DNA of 32,390 nucleotides. Source: Corallococcus praedator. GTDB taxonomy: Bacteria; Myxococcota; Myxococcia; Myxococcales; Myxococcaceae. Of this stretch, positions 21,721 through 30,101 are shown piece after piece. The stretch's first letter is position 1, and every line of letters begins with the position of its first letter. The position numbers were made by a program, and so were the translations under genes. The stretch is from the NCBI RefSeq assembly GCF_003612125.1, contig NZ_RAWI01000061.1:1-32390 (forward strand). Direction: 5' to 3'. The notes beneath the pieces were generated by a model that did not search any database, was not told the origin of the DNA, and saw only the letters and a list, made by a program, of their open reading frames with translations.

Positions 21721-24700
21721 TCAGAGAGAAAGGATGGCATACGCGCCCACCTCGTATTCGCGGCCCTTCAGGCCCTCGGCGATGCCCCGGTCGTTGAGGC
21801 CTTCCGAGTACTCATCCAGCATGCGGACCAGGCCGCGCAGACCGAAGCGCGTGGACACCGCGCCCAGCACCGGCTTCTTCAACCCGTAGGACAGGTCCCC
21901 GCCCAGCTGCACCGGGTAGGTGAGGTTGAAGACGCGGTGGTAGTCGTACGGACCCCAGTCGTTGAAGTGGAACTGGGCCGCGAGCAGCAGCGTGTCGTAG
22001 AGCACGGAGCCGTCCAGGCCGAAGCGGTGGATCTGCCGGTCGTCCTCGCCGGAGGACTGGTTGCTGCCCACGAACGCCGTGCCGAACAGGCGCAGGCGCT
22101 GCGTGGGATTGCCCACCAGACGCAGCGTCGTCTCCCACTCGTCGCGGGCGACGGGCGAGCGGCCGAAGGCGATGGTGCTGCCATCCGCGAGGATGGCGAT
22201 GCCGGCGTCACGCGACGTGGGCTGGTGGCGGTAGACGATGTCCAGGCCCGCCGCGAACGGCGCGTCCTCGCGCAAGTCGCGGTCCCACGCCCAGAACCAG
22301 GTGCCGGGCGTCGGGTCGAAGGTGATGAGCAGCTCCGCGCCCAGCGTCTCGCGGTTGTCCAACACGGTGAAGGCATCCACCAGCACGTTGCGCGGACGCA
22401 CGCCCGCGAAGTACTGGCCCGTGGCGGGGTCGAACGCGTCCTCGATGGTCGGGTTCGGCCCGACGAGGGGCTTCTGGTAGAGCAGGTTCGGGGAGACTTG
22501 AATCGTGCCGAACTGCAGCGCGGCGCCCAGCTGGCCGGCGTAGTGGTTGCCTCGGCCGCTCTCGCGCAGGCTCCAGCCGGTGATGATGTTGGCCTGCTCC
22601 GGCCCGCTGTCCGCGACGAGGCCGCGGATGGAGGACTGGAGGAGCCAGCGCACCATGCCCATGTCGTAGGTGAGCCGCGCCTTCGCGCCCAGGGTGTCCA
22701 GGAACTGCACCTGGTCCTGGAGCACGTCGTAGCCGCTGTTGAGGTAGCTGGGCGCGTCCGCGGCCGCCTGCCGCGTATAGGTGAACGTCTCGCCGATGCG
22801 CTGGGGCGCGGACATCAGGCCGCCCACGTCCAGGACCATCTTGCCGGTGGCGTACTGGAAGTTCAGCGCCGTCCTGCGCGCGATGCGCTCACGCACCACG
22901 GAGGCGGTGTTGGACGAGGCGCCCTGCGCCAGGTCCTCCTGGTGCACCAGGGTGATGTTCACCGGGCCCACGTTGTTGCGGTACTTGGCCACCGCGGACG
23001 GGTTGGCGCCCCAGTACAGCTCCGGGCCCACCGCCACCTTCAGGCCCTCCAGGTTGCGCTTGCCCGTGAACACGACGCCGAAGGGCGCGTTGCCGTGGTA
23101 GATGTCCAGGTTCGGCCCGTAGTTCGCTTCACGGTAGAGGCCGAAGAAGTCGCCCTCCTCGCCCCAGTGGTAGTGGCCGGTGCGGTAGTAGCCGTCGAGC
23201 GCGAAGTCCGTCCGGTCCAACTTGAACTCCGCCTGGTAGAGCGCGAAGCGATCCAGCGGGTTGTTGGACGTCGGCGGTGAGCCGGGGCTCGTGGGGATGC
23301 CCGCGCCCGGCGCGGCGGGCGTGCCGCGGTTCTCGTAGAACAGGTTGTTGAGCCGGTTCTGCGCCACGTTGCCCACGACGTTGAAGGACGCGCGGCCGTA
23401 GACGCCGCTGGCCGGCTGCAACGCCAGGTCGAAGAAGATGGATTCGGTGTGGTCCGCGGAGCTCTGGTTGGGCCGCACCGTCGCGATGCTGCCGCGCGAC
23501 AGGGAGCTGTCCAGGAGCAGCCGCAGGTTGGACACCCGCACCGCGCTCAGCTCTTCCGTGCGCGCCAGCGCCACCGACGACGTGTAGCTGCTGGTGAGCG
23601 CGGAGGGACGGATGCCCGCGAAGAACTGGCGGATGGTGTCCGGGTTCGTGGTGGGCGCGTACGGATCCAACCGGAAGGCGGCCTGGAGCACGTAGTAGGC
23701 GGTGCGCGGCTGGATGCCGCTGATGCCATTGGCGTCCGGCGGGCCCAGGGCCGCGATGCCGAACCACTCCTCGTTCATGTTGTTCTGGCCGGGGACGAAG
23801 TCGGACGTGTAGCCCCCGTTGGGCCAGGACGCGGTGGTGTCGTGGATGGAGAGGTTGGCCTCCTGGCCCATCTTCCACCAGCCATCCACCCACTGGAACA
23901 CGAAGCCGCCCACTGCCGTTCCAGACAGGCCCTGGCCATAGCTCTCCAGGTAGATCTGCTCCCACTGCGTGCGCAGGTATTCCGCCTGCGCGACGTGGTC
24001 CTCGCGGCCCGCGCGGGCGTCGTACGCGTCCGCGCCGAACTCGGAGAAGAACACCGGCTTGTTGAGCTTCTGCTTCACCTCCGCGAACAGGTCTCGCGCG
24101 GTGGCACCCCGGTAGACGTTCGTGCCCAGCACGTCCAGGTCCTGGCAGTGCTTGGCGATGAGGTCGATGTACTGCAGGTCGCCGTTGGCGATGGACACGG
24201 GGTGGTTCGTGTCCCGCTTCTTCACGGTGCGCGTCGCTTCACCGTAGAGCGTGTACAGCGACTCCGCTCGGGCGGCGTCCTCGTGGCCGGGCAGCGCTTC
24301 GATTTCAAACGACGTCCAGTGCAGGCCGTAGTTGTTCTCGTTGCCCAACAGCCACATCAGGACGCCGGGCACGTCGCGGTAGACTTCGACCTTCTCCGCC
24401 AGCGCGTCGAGGATGGCCTTGCGGTGCGCGGGGTTCGAGTAGTCGATGTTGGGGACCATCACTCCGTTGACGGCGTGGCCGTAGCGGCCCATCAGCGGGT
24501 TGAGCATCGTGTAGATGCCGTAGTTCCGGTAGATGTACTCCACCCAGAGGGGCGGGATGTCGTCGAACTGGCGGATGGCGTTGATGCCCGCGTCGCGCAG
24601 CAGGCCCATCTCCTTGGCCAGCACCTGCTTGATGAAGTCCTCCGGCTGCGTCCAGAGCGAGTACCGGTAGTTCTCACCGATGGGCGTGTAGCCCCAGTTG

Positions 24701-25014
24701 ATGCCGTGGATGGCGAAGTCCCGGCCGTCCACCTGGAGCTTGAAGCCGCGCTCGTCGTGGATCACGCGCGTCACCGTCGTCCGCACGGCGGCGCCGTGCA
24801 CGGTGGTTTCGGGCGGGGGCGCGGGCGCGGCCACCGGGGCCGGTGCGGCCTCGGCGGGGACGACCGGAGCGGCCGGCGCCGTGGCGTCCACGGGGCCCGC
24901 GGTGGGCGGCTGGCTGGCGGCCGGCGCCTGGGCGGGAGCCCCTGCCCCGGGCTGCTGCGCCACGGCCTGCGCGCCACACAGCGCCAGACACGTCGTCAGA
25001 AAGAGCTTTTTCAA
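21721..25014 (-). CDS. GH2-type TIM-barrel glycosidase fused to a probable outer-membrane beta-barrel
   Basis: The TTG at 25014 overlaps the GH1 stop as TTGA and directly starts a signal peptide (LKKLFLTTCLALCGAQAVAQ); the longer frame upstream is antisense-like and inside GH1. The product has 1097 residues: a Pro/Ala linker (about 21-72), then a GH2 C-terminal-type TIM barrel (about 80-450) with VDGRDFAIHGINWGY, GINAIRQF, the acid/base candidate Glu226 in LLGNENNYG and the nucleophile candidate Glu325 in FFSEFGADA. The N-terminal sugar-binding and Ig domains of classical GH2 enzymes are absent. Residues about 480-1097 are a long series of amphipathic, aromatic-rich beta strands (RFALYQAEFKLDRTDFALDG, GAELLITFDPTPGTWFWAWD, TLLLAAQFHFNDWG) ending YEVGAYAILSL, typical of outer-membrane barrels. 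Likely role: glucan processing and outer-membrane passage. Confidence 0.85.
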   Translation of the reverse strand: MKKLFLTTCLALCGAQAVAQQPGAGAPAQAPAASQPPTAGPVDATAPAAPVVPAEAAPAPVAAPAPPPETTVHGAAVRTTVTRVIHDERGFKLQVDGRDFAIHGINWGYTPIGENYRYSLWTQPEDFIKQVLAKEMGLLRDAGINAIRQFDDIPPLWVEYIYRNYGIYTMLNPLMGRYGHAVNGVMVPNIDYSNPAHRKAILDALAEKVEVYRDVPGVLMWLLGNENNYGLHWTSFEIEALPGHEDAARAESLYTLYGEATRTVKKRDTNHPVSIANGDLQYIDLIAKHCQDLDVLGTNVYRGATARDLFAEVKQKLNKPVFFSEFGADAYDARAGREDHVAQAEYLRTQWEQIYLESYGQGLSGTAVGGFVFQWVDGWWKMGQEANLSIHDTTASWPNGGYTSDFVPGQNNMNEEWFGIAALGPPDANGISGIQPRTAYYVLQAAFRLDPYAPTTNPDTIRQFFAGIRPSALTSSYTSSVALARTEELSAVRVSNLRLLLDSSLSRGSIATVRPNQSSADHTESIFFDLALQPASGVYGRASFNVVGNVAQNRLNNLFYENRGTPAAPGAGIPTSPGSPPTSNNPLDRFALYQAEFKLDRTDFALDGYYRTGHYHWGEEGDFFGLYREANYGPNLDIYHGNAPFGVVFTGKRNLEGLKVAVGPELYWGANPSAVAKYRNNVGPVNITLVHQEDLAQGASSNTASVVRERIARRTALNFQYATGKMVLDVGGLMSAPQRIGETFTYTRQAAADAPSYLNSGYDVLQDQVQFLDTLGAKARLTYDMGMVRWLLQSSIRGLVADSGPEQANIITGWSLRESGRGNHYAGQLGAALQFGTIQVSPNLLYQKPLVGPNPTIEDAFDPATGQYFAGVRPRNVLVDAFTVLDNRETLGAELLITFDPTPGTWFWAWDRDLREDAPFAAGLDIVYRHQPTSRDAGIAILADGSTIAFGRSPVARDEWETTLRLVGNPTQRLRLFGTAFVGSNQSSGEDDRQIHRFGLDGSVLYDTLLLAAQFHFNDWGPYDYHRVFNLTYPVQLGGDLSYGLKKPVLGAVSTRFGLRGLVRMLDEYSEGLNDRGIAEGLKGREYEVGAYAILSL

Positions 25015-26381
25015 GCGGCCTGCTCCACGTCCAGGCCGTTCTGGGCCACGACGTCGCGGTAGAGGTGGGCACTGTCCTTCGGGGTGCGCTGCTGGGTGGC
25101 GTAGTCCACGTAGACCAGGCCGAAGCGCTTCTCGTAGCCATATGCCCACTCGAAGTTGTCCAGGAGCGACCAGGCGAAGTAGCCCGCCAGGTTCACGCCC
25201 TGCCCGATGGCGTCCGCGCACGCTTCCAGGTGCGTGCGCAGGTAGTCCACGCGCTGCGTGTCGTGCACGCGTCCATCCGCGCTCAGGCCCGTGGAGTACG
25301 CACAGCCGTTCTCCGTGATGTAGATGGGGCCCGGCTTGTATTCAGACTCCAGGTGGACGAGCAGCTTCGTGAGGCCCTTCGGGTAGACCTCCCAGTCCAT
25401 GTCCGTCTTCGCCGGGTTCACGAACACCGTGCGGGGCGCGTTCTTCTCCTCCGGGATGCGGTTGCTGCGCAGCACCGCGCGCGAGTAGTAGTTCACGCCC
25501 AGGAAGTCGGTGGGCTCCGCGATCGTCTTGAGGTCGCCCTCCTGGATGAAGTCCAGCTTCCCGTTCGGGATGCGACCCGCCTTCACGTGGTCCTCCACGA
25601 CGTCCATGGGGTAGCCACGGCCGTAGAGGGGCTCCAGGAACCAGCGGTTGAAGCCGCCGTCGAAGTCGCGGCAGGCGTCCGCGTCCTCGGGGCTGGGCGA
25701 CGCGGGCTCGCCGGGCGTGAGGTTGAGGGTGATGCCCACCTCCGCGTTCTTCACGTTGGAGCGGATGACCTGCACGGACTTGCCGTGGGACACGAGCAGC
25801 TGGTGCGACGTGGCCAGGGCCTTGGACCAGTCCTTGTGGCCCGGCGCGTGCTCGCCGTTGCCGTAGCCCAGCACGCTGATGCACCAGGGCTCGTTGTGGG
25901 TGATCCACCGCTTCACGCGATCCCCCAGCGCGCGGCTCATCACGTCCGCGTACTCCACGAAGGCGTCGCCGGTGGAGCGCATGGGCCAGCCGCCCTGGTC
26001 CTCCAGCACCTGCGGCAGGTCCCAGTGGTAGAGCGTGACGAACGGTTCGATGCCCGCGCCCAGCAGCGAGTCCACCAGCTTGGAATAGAAGTCCACGCCC
26101 GCGGTATTCACCTGGCCCCGGCCCGCGGGGAGGATGCGCGGCCACGCGATGGAGAAGCGGTAGGACTTCAGCCCCATCCAGCGCATCAGTTCGATGTCCT
26201 CCGGCCAGCGGCGGTAGTGCTCACAGGCCACCGAGCCGTCGGACTTGTCGTTGATCTTCCCGGGCGTGGCGGCGAAGCGGTCCCAGATGGACTCGCCACG
26301 ACCGTCGACCGTGGTGGCACCTTCAATCTGATACGCGGAGGTGGCCACACCCCAGAGGAAGTCAGGAGGAAACTGACGCAT
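25011..26381 (-). CDS. GH1 beta-glucosidase
   Basis: The 456-residue enzyme has full GH1 length and motifs: FLWGVATSAYQIEGA at the N-terminus, the acid/base Glu164 in WITHNEPW, the nucleophile Glu357 in YITENGCAY, and AWSLLDNFEWAYGYEKRFGLVYVDY near the C-terminus. There is no signal peptide, so it works in the cytoplasm on imported beta-linked gluco-oligosaccharides (cellobiose or laminari-oligosaccharides) and releases glucose. The ATG has AAGGAG 9 bases upstream; it lies within the end of the ATPase gene, so the two overlap by 20 bp. Its stop overlaps the TTG of the next gene. Placement directly after the importer genes supports the import-then-hydrolyse order. Confidence 0.96.
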   Translation of the reverse strand: MRQFPPDFLWGVATSAYQIEGATTVDGRGESIWDRFAATPGKINDKSDGSVACEHYRRWPEDIELMRWMGLKSYRFSIAWPRILPAGRGQVNTAGVDFYSKLVDSLLGAGIEPFVTLYHWDLPQVLEDQGGWPMRSTGDAFVEYADVMSRALGDRVKRWITHNEPWCISVLGYGNGEHAPGHKDWSKALATSHQLLVSHGKSVQVIRSNVKNAEVGITLNLTPGEPASPSPEDADACRDFDGGFNRWFLEPLYGRGYPMDVVEDHVKAGRIPNGKLDFIQEGDLKTIAEPTDFLGVNYYSRAVLRSNRIPEEKNAPRTVFVNPAKTDMDWEVYPKGLTKLLVHLESEYKPGPIYITENGCAYSTGLSADGRVHDTQRVDYLRTHLEACADAIGQGVNLAGYFAWSLLDNFEWAYGYEKRFGLVYVDYATQQRTPKDSAHLYRDVVAQNGLDVEQAA

Positions 26382-27357
26382 CGGCGGTAACTCCTTTCGA
26401 AGCTTCAAGGTGGCAGCGAACGAGGTGGTTCGCGGCCGGCAGGACGTCGGGGGGAGGAAGGGTGGAGCAGCGCGGCTCCGACACAGGACAACGGGGGGCG
26501 AAGGGGCAGCCCACGAGCGGAGGCAGGCCCGTGGAGGGGCGCACCGGCAGCGCGGCCTGGAGGAAGTCCACGCCATCCGGCACGGCCGACAGCAACAGCT
26601 TCGTGTACGGGTGGCGCGGCTGGCCCAGCACCTGTTCGGCGCGGCCCGCCTCCACCACCGTGCCCGCGTAGAGCACGAGGATGCGGTCGGCCAGGTGCCG
26701 CGCGCTCGCCAGGTCGTGGGTGATGAACAGGATGCCGATGCCGCGCTCCTGCGTGAGGCCGCGCAACAGTTGCAGCACGCCCTTGCGCGTGGACACATCC
26801 AGCATCGACGTGGGCTCGTCCGCGATGATGACCTGCGGCTCCACCGCCAGGGCGCGCGCCACCGCCACGCGTTGGCGCTGGCCGCCGGACAGCTCATGCG
26901 GGAAGCGCTTCGCGAAGTGCTCCGCGGGCGTCAGGCCCACCGACTCCAAGAGCGACAGCACCTTGGTGCGCAGCCCGGACTTTGGCACCCGGCCATGGCG
27001 CACGAGCGGCCGCTCCAGGTGGTACGCCACCGTGTGCACGGGGTTGAGCGAGGCGAACGGATCCTGGAACACCATCTGCACGCGCCCGCGGTAGTCGAGC
27101 GACGCCTGCGCGCTGCCGTCCGCGAGCACGTCGCGCCCCGCGAGCCGCAGCTGTCCCGCGTCCGGCATGTCCAGCCGCGCCAGCAGCCGGGCCAGGGTGC
27201 TCTTGCCGCTGCCGGACTCGCCCACCAGCGCGACGATCTCCCCCGGCTGGAGGGAGAAGGACACGCCCTTGAGGATGGGCCGGCGCTCGCGGGAGAAGAA
27301 GCCGCCCACGGAGAAGCTGCGGGTGAGCCCTTCCGCCTCCAGCAGGGGCGCGCTCAT
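26362..27357 (-). CDS. Opp/Dpp-type ABC transporter ATPase (second ATPase, F-type)
   Basis: The 331-residue ATPase contains Walker A GESGSGKST (about 47-55), the Q-loop in VFQDPFASLNP (about 96), signature LSGGQRQRVAVARAL (about 155), Walker B VIIADEPTSMLD (about 176) and the switch His in FITHDLA. The C-terminal Cys-bearing motif CPFAPRCPVSEPRC is the oligopeptide-transporter ATPase tail (an iron-sulphur or zinc type motif known in OppD/F and DppD/F). Its ATG overlaps the stop of the fusion gene as ATGA. It forms a heterodimer with the ATPase half of the fusion protein. In glycan loci such Opp-like importers often carry oligosaccharides instead of peptides, which fits here. Confidence 0.93.
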   Translation of the reverse strand: MSAPLLEAEGLTRSFSVGGFFSRERRPILKGVSFSLQPGEIVALVGESGSGKSTLARLLARLDMPDAGQLRLAGRDVLADGSAQASLDYRGRVQMVFQDPFASLNPVHTVAYHLERPLVRHGRVPKSGLRTKVLSLLESVGLTPAEHFAKRFPHELSGGQRQRVAVARALAVEPQVIIADEPTSMLDVSTRKGVLQLLRGLTQERGIGILFITHDLASARHLADRILVLYAGTVVEAGRAEQVLGQPRHPYTKLLLSAVPDGVDFLQAALPVRPSTGLPPLVGCPFAPRCPVSEPRCSTLPPPDVLPAANHLVRCHLEASKGVTADASVSS

Positions 27358-29123
27358 CGGTGACCTCCGGGGATGGCGGCGACGCGCGTGGACGGCCGGG
27401 ACACCGACAGCTCCGGTGCCGCCGGCGCGTGCGACGTGACGGACACGTCGCCCGCGATGAGGTGCGGGAACGACGACAGCAAGAGCTGCGTGTACGGGTG
27501 GCGCGCCCCGGTGCGCAGCCCCTCGGAGGTGTTCACCTCCACCAGCTTGCCGCCCTGGAGGACGCCCACGCGGTCCGCCAGCGCGAGCAGCAGCGGCAGG
27601 TCGTGCGTGATGAAGAGGATGGCGAAGCCCAGCCGCTGCTTCAGCTCCACCATGCGCTGGAGCAGCTCCTTCTGCACCACGACGTCCAGCGCCGTGGTGG
27701 GCTCGTCCATGATGACCAGCCGGGGCTCCAGGGCCAGCGCCAGCGCGATGCCCACCCGCTGCCGCATGCCTCCGGAGAGCTGGTGGGGATACGCCGTGAC
27801 GAGGTCCGGCGACAGGCCCACCATGCCCAGCAGCTCCCGCGCGCGGGCGTAGGACGTGGCGCGGGACACGCGGCCGTGCGCCGCCAGCGTGTCGTGGAAC
27901 TGCTCGCCCAGCGTGAGCACCGGGTTGAGCGCGCTCATCGCGCTCTGGAACACCATGGACACCTGACGCCAGCGGAAGGCGCGCAACCCGGCGCCCTCCA
28001 GCGCGGTGACGTCCATGCCGTTGAAGAGGATGCGCCCCTGCGTGACGCGCGCGGAGGACGGCAGGAGGCCCAGGAGCGCGGAGCCGATGGTGGACTTGCC
28101 GCTGCCGGACTCGCCCGCGAGGCCGAAGACTTCACCCGGCGCCAGGTCGAAGGACACGGTGTCCACCACGCGGGAGGCCCCCTTCTCCGTCGCGTAGTCG
28201 ATGCACAGGTCCTGCACGCTCAGGAGCACGCCCGGCGCGGGCCGGTCCACGTGCACGGGCGCCACGGTCCCCCTGGGCAGCGGCGCGGGCTTGTGCACGC
28301 GCAGCGCGGGGTTGGTCAGCTCATCAATGGCGGAGCTCACCAGCGTGAGCGCGAAGCCCACCAGCGCGATGCACATACCGGTGGGGACGAAGATCCACCA
28401 CGAGCGCGTGAGCAGCGCCGCGTCGTTGCCGGCCCAGTACAGGTTCGTGCCCCACGTCACCGCGCTGACGTCGCCCAGGCCCAGGAACTCCAGGCCCACC
28501 TGCGCGCCCACGGCATAGAGCGTGTTTCCAATGAAGGACGAGCCCAGGAGCGACGCCATGTTGGGCAGCAGCTCCCGCGACACGATGCGCGCGTGGCTCT
28601 CCCCCGTCACCACCGCCGCGGACACGAAGTCGCGTCCGCGCAGGGCCAGCGACTCCGCGCGGAACACGCGCGCGTTCCAGGCCCAGCCCGCCACCGTCAG
28701 CACCGCCACCATGCGCATGGGGCCGGACGGCAGGTAGGCGCCCAGTACGATGGCCAGCGGCATGCCGGGGATCACCAGGAACACGTTGGTGGTGAGCGAC
28801 AGCACGTCGTCCACGCGGCGGCCCAGGTAGCCCGCCGTCACGCCCACGAGCGCGCCCACCAGCGTGACGAGCGCGCCCACCGCGAAGCCCACCGCCAGCG
28901 TCTCGCGCGCGCCCACCACCGTCTGCGCGAGCACGTCCTGGCCCTGGCCCGTGGTGCCGAACCAGTGCGCCGAGGACGGCGGCTGGTGCGGACGGCCGAC
29001 GAGGTCCGTCGGATCCATCACGAACCAGGGGCCCACCAGGGCGAGCAGGAGGAAGAACAAGAGCAGGCTGCCGCCTACCGCCGCCTTCCGGTGGCGGAGG
29101 AGCCTTCGCAGGGAGTCACGCAT
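27354..29123 (-). CDS. ABC transporter permease-ATPase fusion (C-type permease + D-type ATPase)
   Basis: The 589-residue protein joins two Opp/Dpp subunits. Residues about 1-285 are a C-type permease: N-terminal helix SLLLFFLLLALVGPWFV, HWFGTTGQGQDVLAQ, several membrane helices and the EAA-like loop (SHARIVSRELLPN). Residues about 305-560 are an ATPase: Walker A GESGSGKST, Q-loop MVFQSAMSALNP, signature LSGGMRQRVGIALAL, Walker B LVIMDEPTTALD and switch FITHDLP. The ATG overlaps the upstream permease stop by 8 bp. The fusion fixes the ratio of one membrane half and one ATPase; the importer is completed by the other permease and ATPase. It acts in the inner membrane. Confidence 0.93.
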   Translation of the reverse strand: MRDSLRRLLRHRKAAVGGSLLLFFLLLALVGPWFVMDPTDLVGRPHQPPSSAHWFGTTGQGQDVLAQTVVGARETLAVGFAVGALVTLVGALVGVTAGYLGRRVDDVLSLTTNVFLVIPGMPLAIVLGAYLPSGPMRMVAVLTVAGWAWNARVFRAESLALRGRDFVSAAVVTGESHARIVSRELLPNMASLLGSSFIGNTLYAVGAQVGLEFLGLGDVSAVTWGTNLYWAGNDAALLTRSWWIFVPTGMCIALVGFALTLVSSAIDELTNPALRVHKPAPLPRGTVAPVHVDRPAPGVLLSVQDLCIDYATEKGASRVVDTVSFDLAPGEVFGLAGESGSGKSTIGSALLGLLPSSARVTQGRILFNGMDVTALEGAGLRAFRWRQVSMVFQSAMSALNPVLTLGEQFHDTLAAHGRVSRATSYARARELLGMVGLSPDLVTAYPHQLSGGMRQRVGIALALALEPRLVIMDEPTTALDVVVQKELLQRMVELKQRLGFAILFITHDLPLLLALADRVGVLQGGKLVEVNTSEGLRTGARHPYTQLLLSSFPHLIAGDVSVTSHAPAAPELSVSRPSTRVAAIPGGHR

Positions 29124-30099
29124 TCGAGCGGGTCCTCGGGTCCAGCCAGAGGCAGATGAGATCCACTGCGAAGTTCGCCGCGAGCACCGCGAGGGTGATG
29201 ACCAGGAACAGCCCCTGCATCAGCGGGTAGTCCTGATTGCGCACGGCGAGGATGAGCAGGTAGCCCGTGCCCGGATAGGAGAAGACGATCTCCGTGAGCA
29301 GCGAACCGGAGAGCACGAAGCCCACCGCCATGCCGAAGCTGGTGACGTTGGGCAACAGCGCGTTGCGCGCCGCGTACCGCAGCATCACCTGCCGGGGCGG
29401 CAGGCCGCGCGCGTGCGCCAGCCGGATGGAGTCCGTGCCCAGCGTGGCCACCATCGTGTTGCGCATGCCGAGCATCCACCCGCCCAGCGTCGCCACGACG
29501 ATGGACGTCGCGGGCAGCACCGCGTGCCGGGCCACGTCCGCGGCGAACGCGAACGTCATCCCCGGCTCCATGTCGTGCCCGTACGCGTGGCGCAGCGGGA
29601 ACCACCCCAGCACGAAGCCGAAGAGGTACAGCGCCAGCATCGCCAGCCAGAAGTACGGAAAGGCGCCCAGGAACGCGAGCGCGGGCGCGAGGCCGGAGTC
29701 CAGCCACCCTCCCCGGTTCCATGCGGCCAGCACGCCCAGGAAGGAGCCCAGCGCGAAGCTGATGAGGACCGCCACACCCGCCAGCGCCACCGTCCACATC
29801 AGGCCGGTGCCAATCACCTCCGTCACCTGCGACGGGAAGTACGCGTACGACATGCCCAGGTCGCCCTGCACCAGGTGCTTCAGGTAGGTGAAGTACTGGG
29901 CGTACAGCGGCGCGTCCGTGAAGCCGAAGGCGGCCTTCAGCGCGCCCATCGCCTCCGGGGCCACCTTGCCCTCGAAGCGCGCGAACATGGCCGCGGCCGG
30001 GTCGCCGGGCGCGAGGCGCGGAATCACGAAGTTGAGCGTGAGCGAGGCCCACGCGGCGATGAGGTAGAAGCCCATGCGCCGGAGGATGTAGCGACCCAT
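29116..30099 (-). CDS. Opp/Dpp-type ABC transporter permease (B-type)
   Basis: The 327-residue integral membrane protein starts at an ATG with GGGAG about 8 bases upstream and only 2 bp after the stop of the solute-binding protein gene. It shows the family N-terminus (GRYILRRMGFYLIAAWASLTLNFVIPRLAPGDPA), a periplasmic segment with QYFTYLKHLVQGDLGMSYAYFPSQV, about six membrane helices and the EAA loop region DSIRLAHARGLPPRQVMLRYAARNALLPN that contacts the ATPase. The ending DLICLWLDPRTRSNA matches the usual (Y)xxLDPR(I/V)R tail. It pairs with the permease half of the fusion protein to form the import channel. Confidence 0.94.
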   Translation of the reverse strand: MGRYILRRMGFYLIAAWASLTLNFVIPRLAPGDPAAAMFARFEGKVAPEAMGALKAAFGFTDAPLYAQYFTYLKHLVQGDLGMSYAYFPSQVTEVIGTGLMWTVALAGVAVLISFALGSFLGVLAAWNRGGWLDSGLAPALAFLGAFPYFWLAMLALYLFGFVLGWFPLRHAYGHDMEPGMTFAFAADVARHAVLPATSIVVATLGGWMLGMRNTMVATLGTDSIRLAHARGLPPRQVMLRYAARNALLPNVTSFGMAVGFVLSGSLLTEIVFSYPGTGYLLILAVRNQDYPLMQGLFLVITLAVLAANFAVDLICLWLDPRTRSNA

Positions 30100-30101
30100 G
30101 C

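Noticed and set aside
25015-25221. N-terminal extension of the GH2-barrel frame into the GH1 gene
   Set aside because: The extra 69 residues are Arg/Pro/Gly-rich shadow of GH1; the TTG at 25014 opens straight into a signal peptide and overlaps the GH1 stop as TTGA.
26382-26897. N-terminal extension of the GH1 frame
   Set aside because: It overlaps the ATPase gene in another frame and has no family similarity; the ATG at 26381 has AAGGAG and starts the standard GH1 N-terminus.
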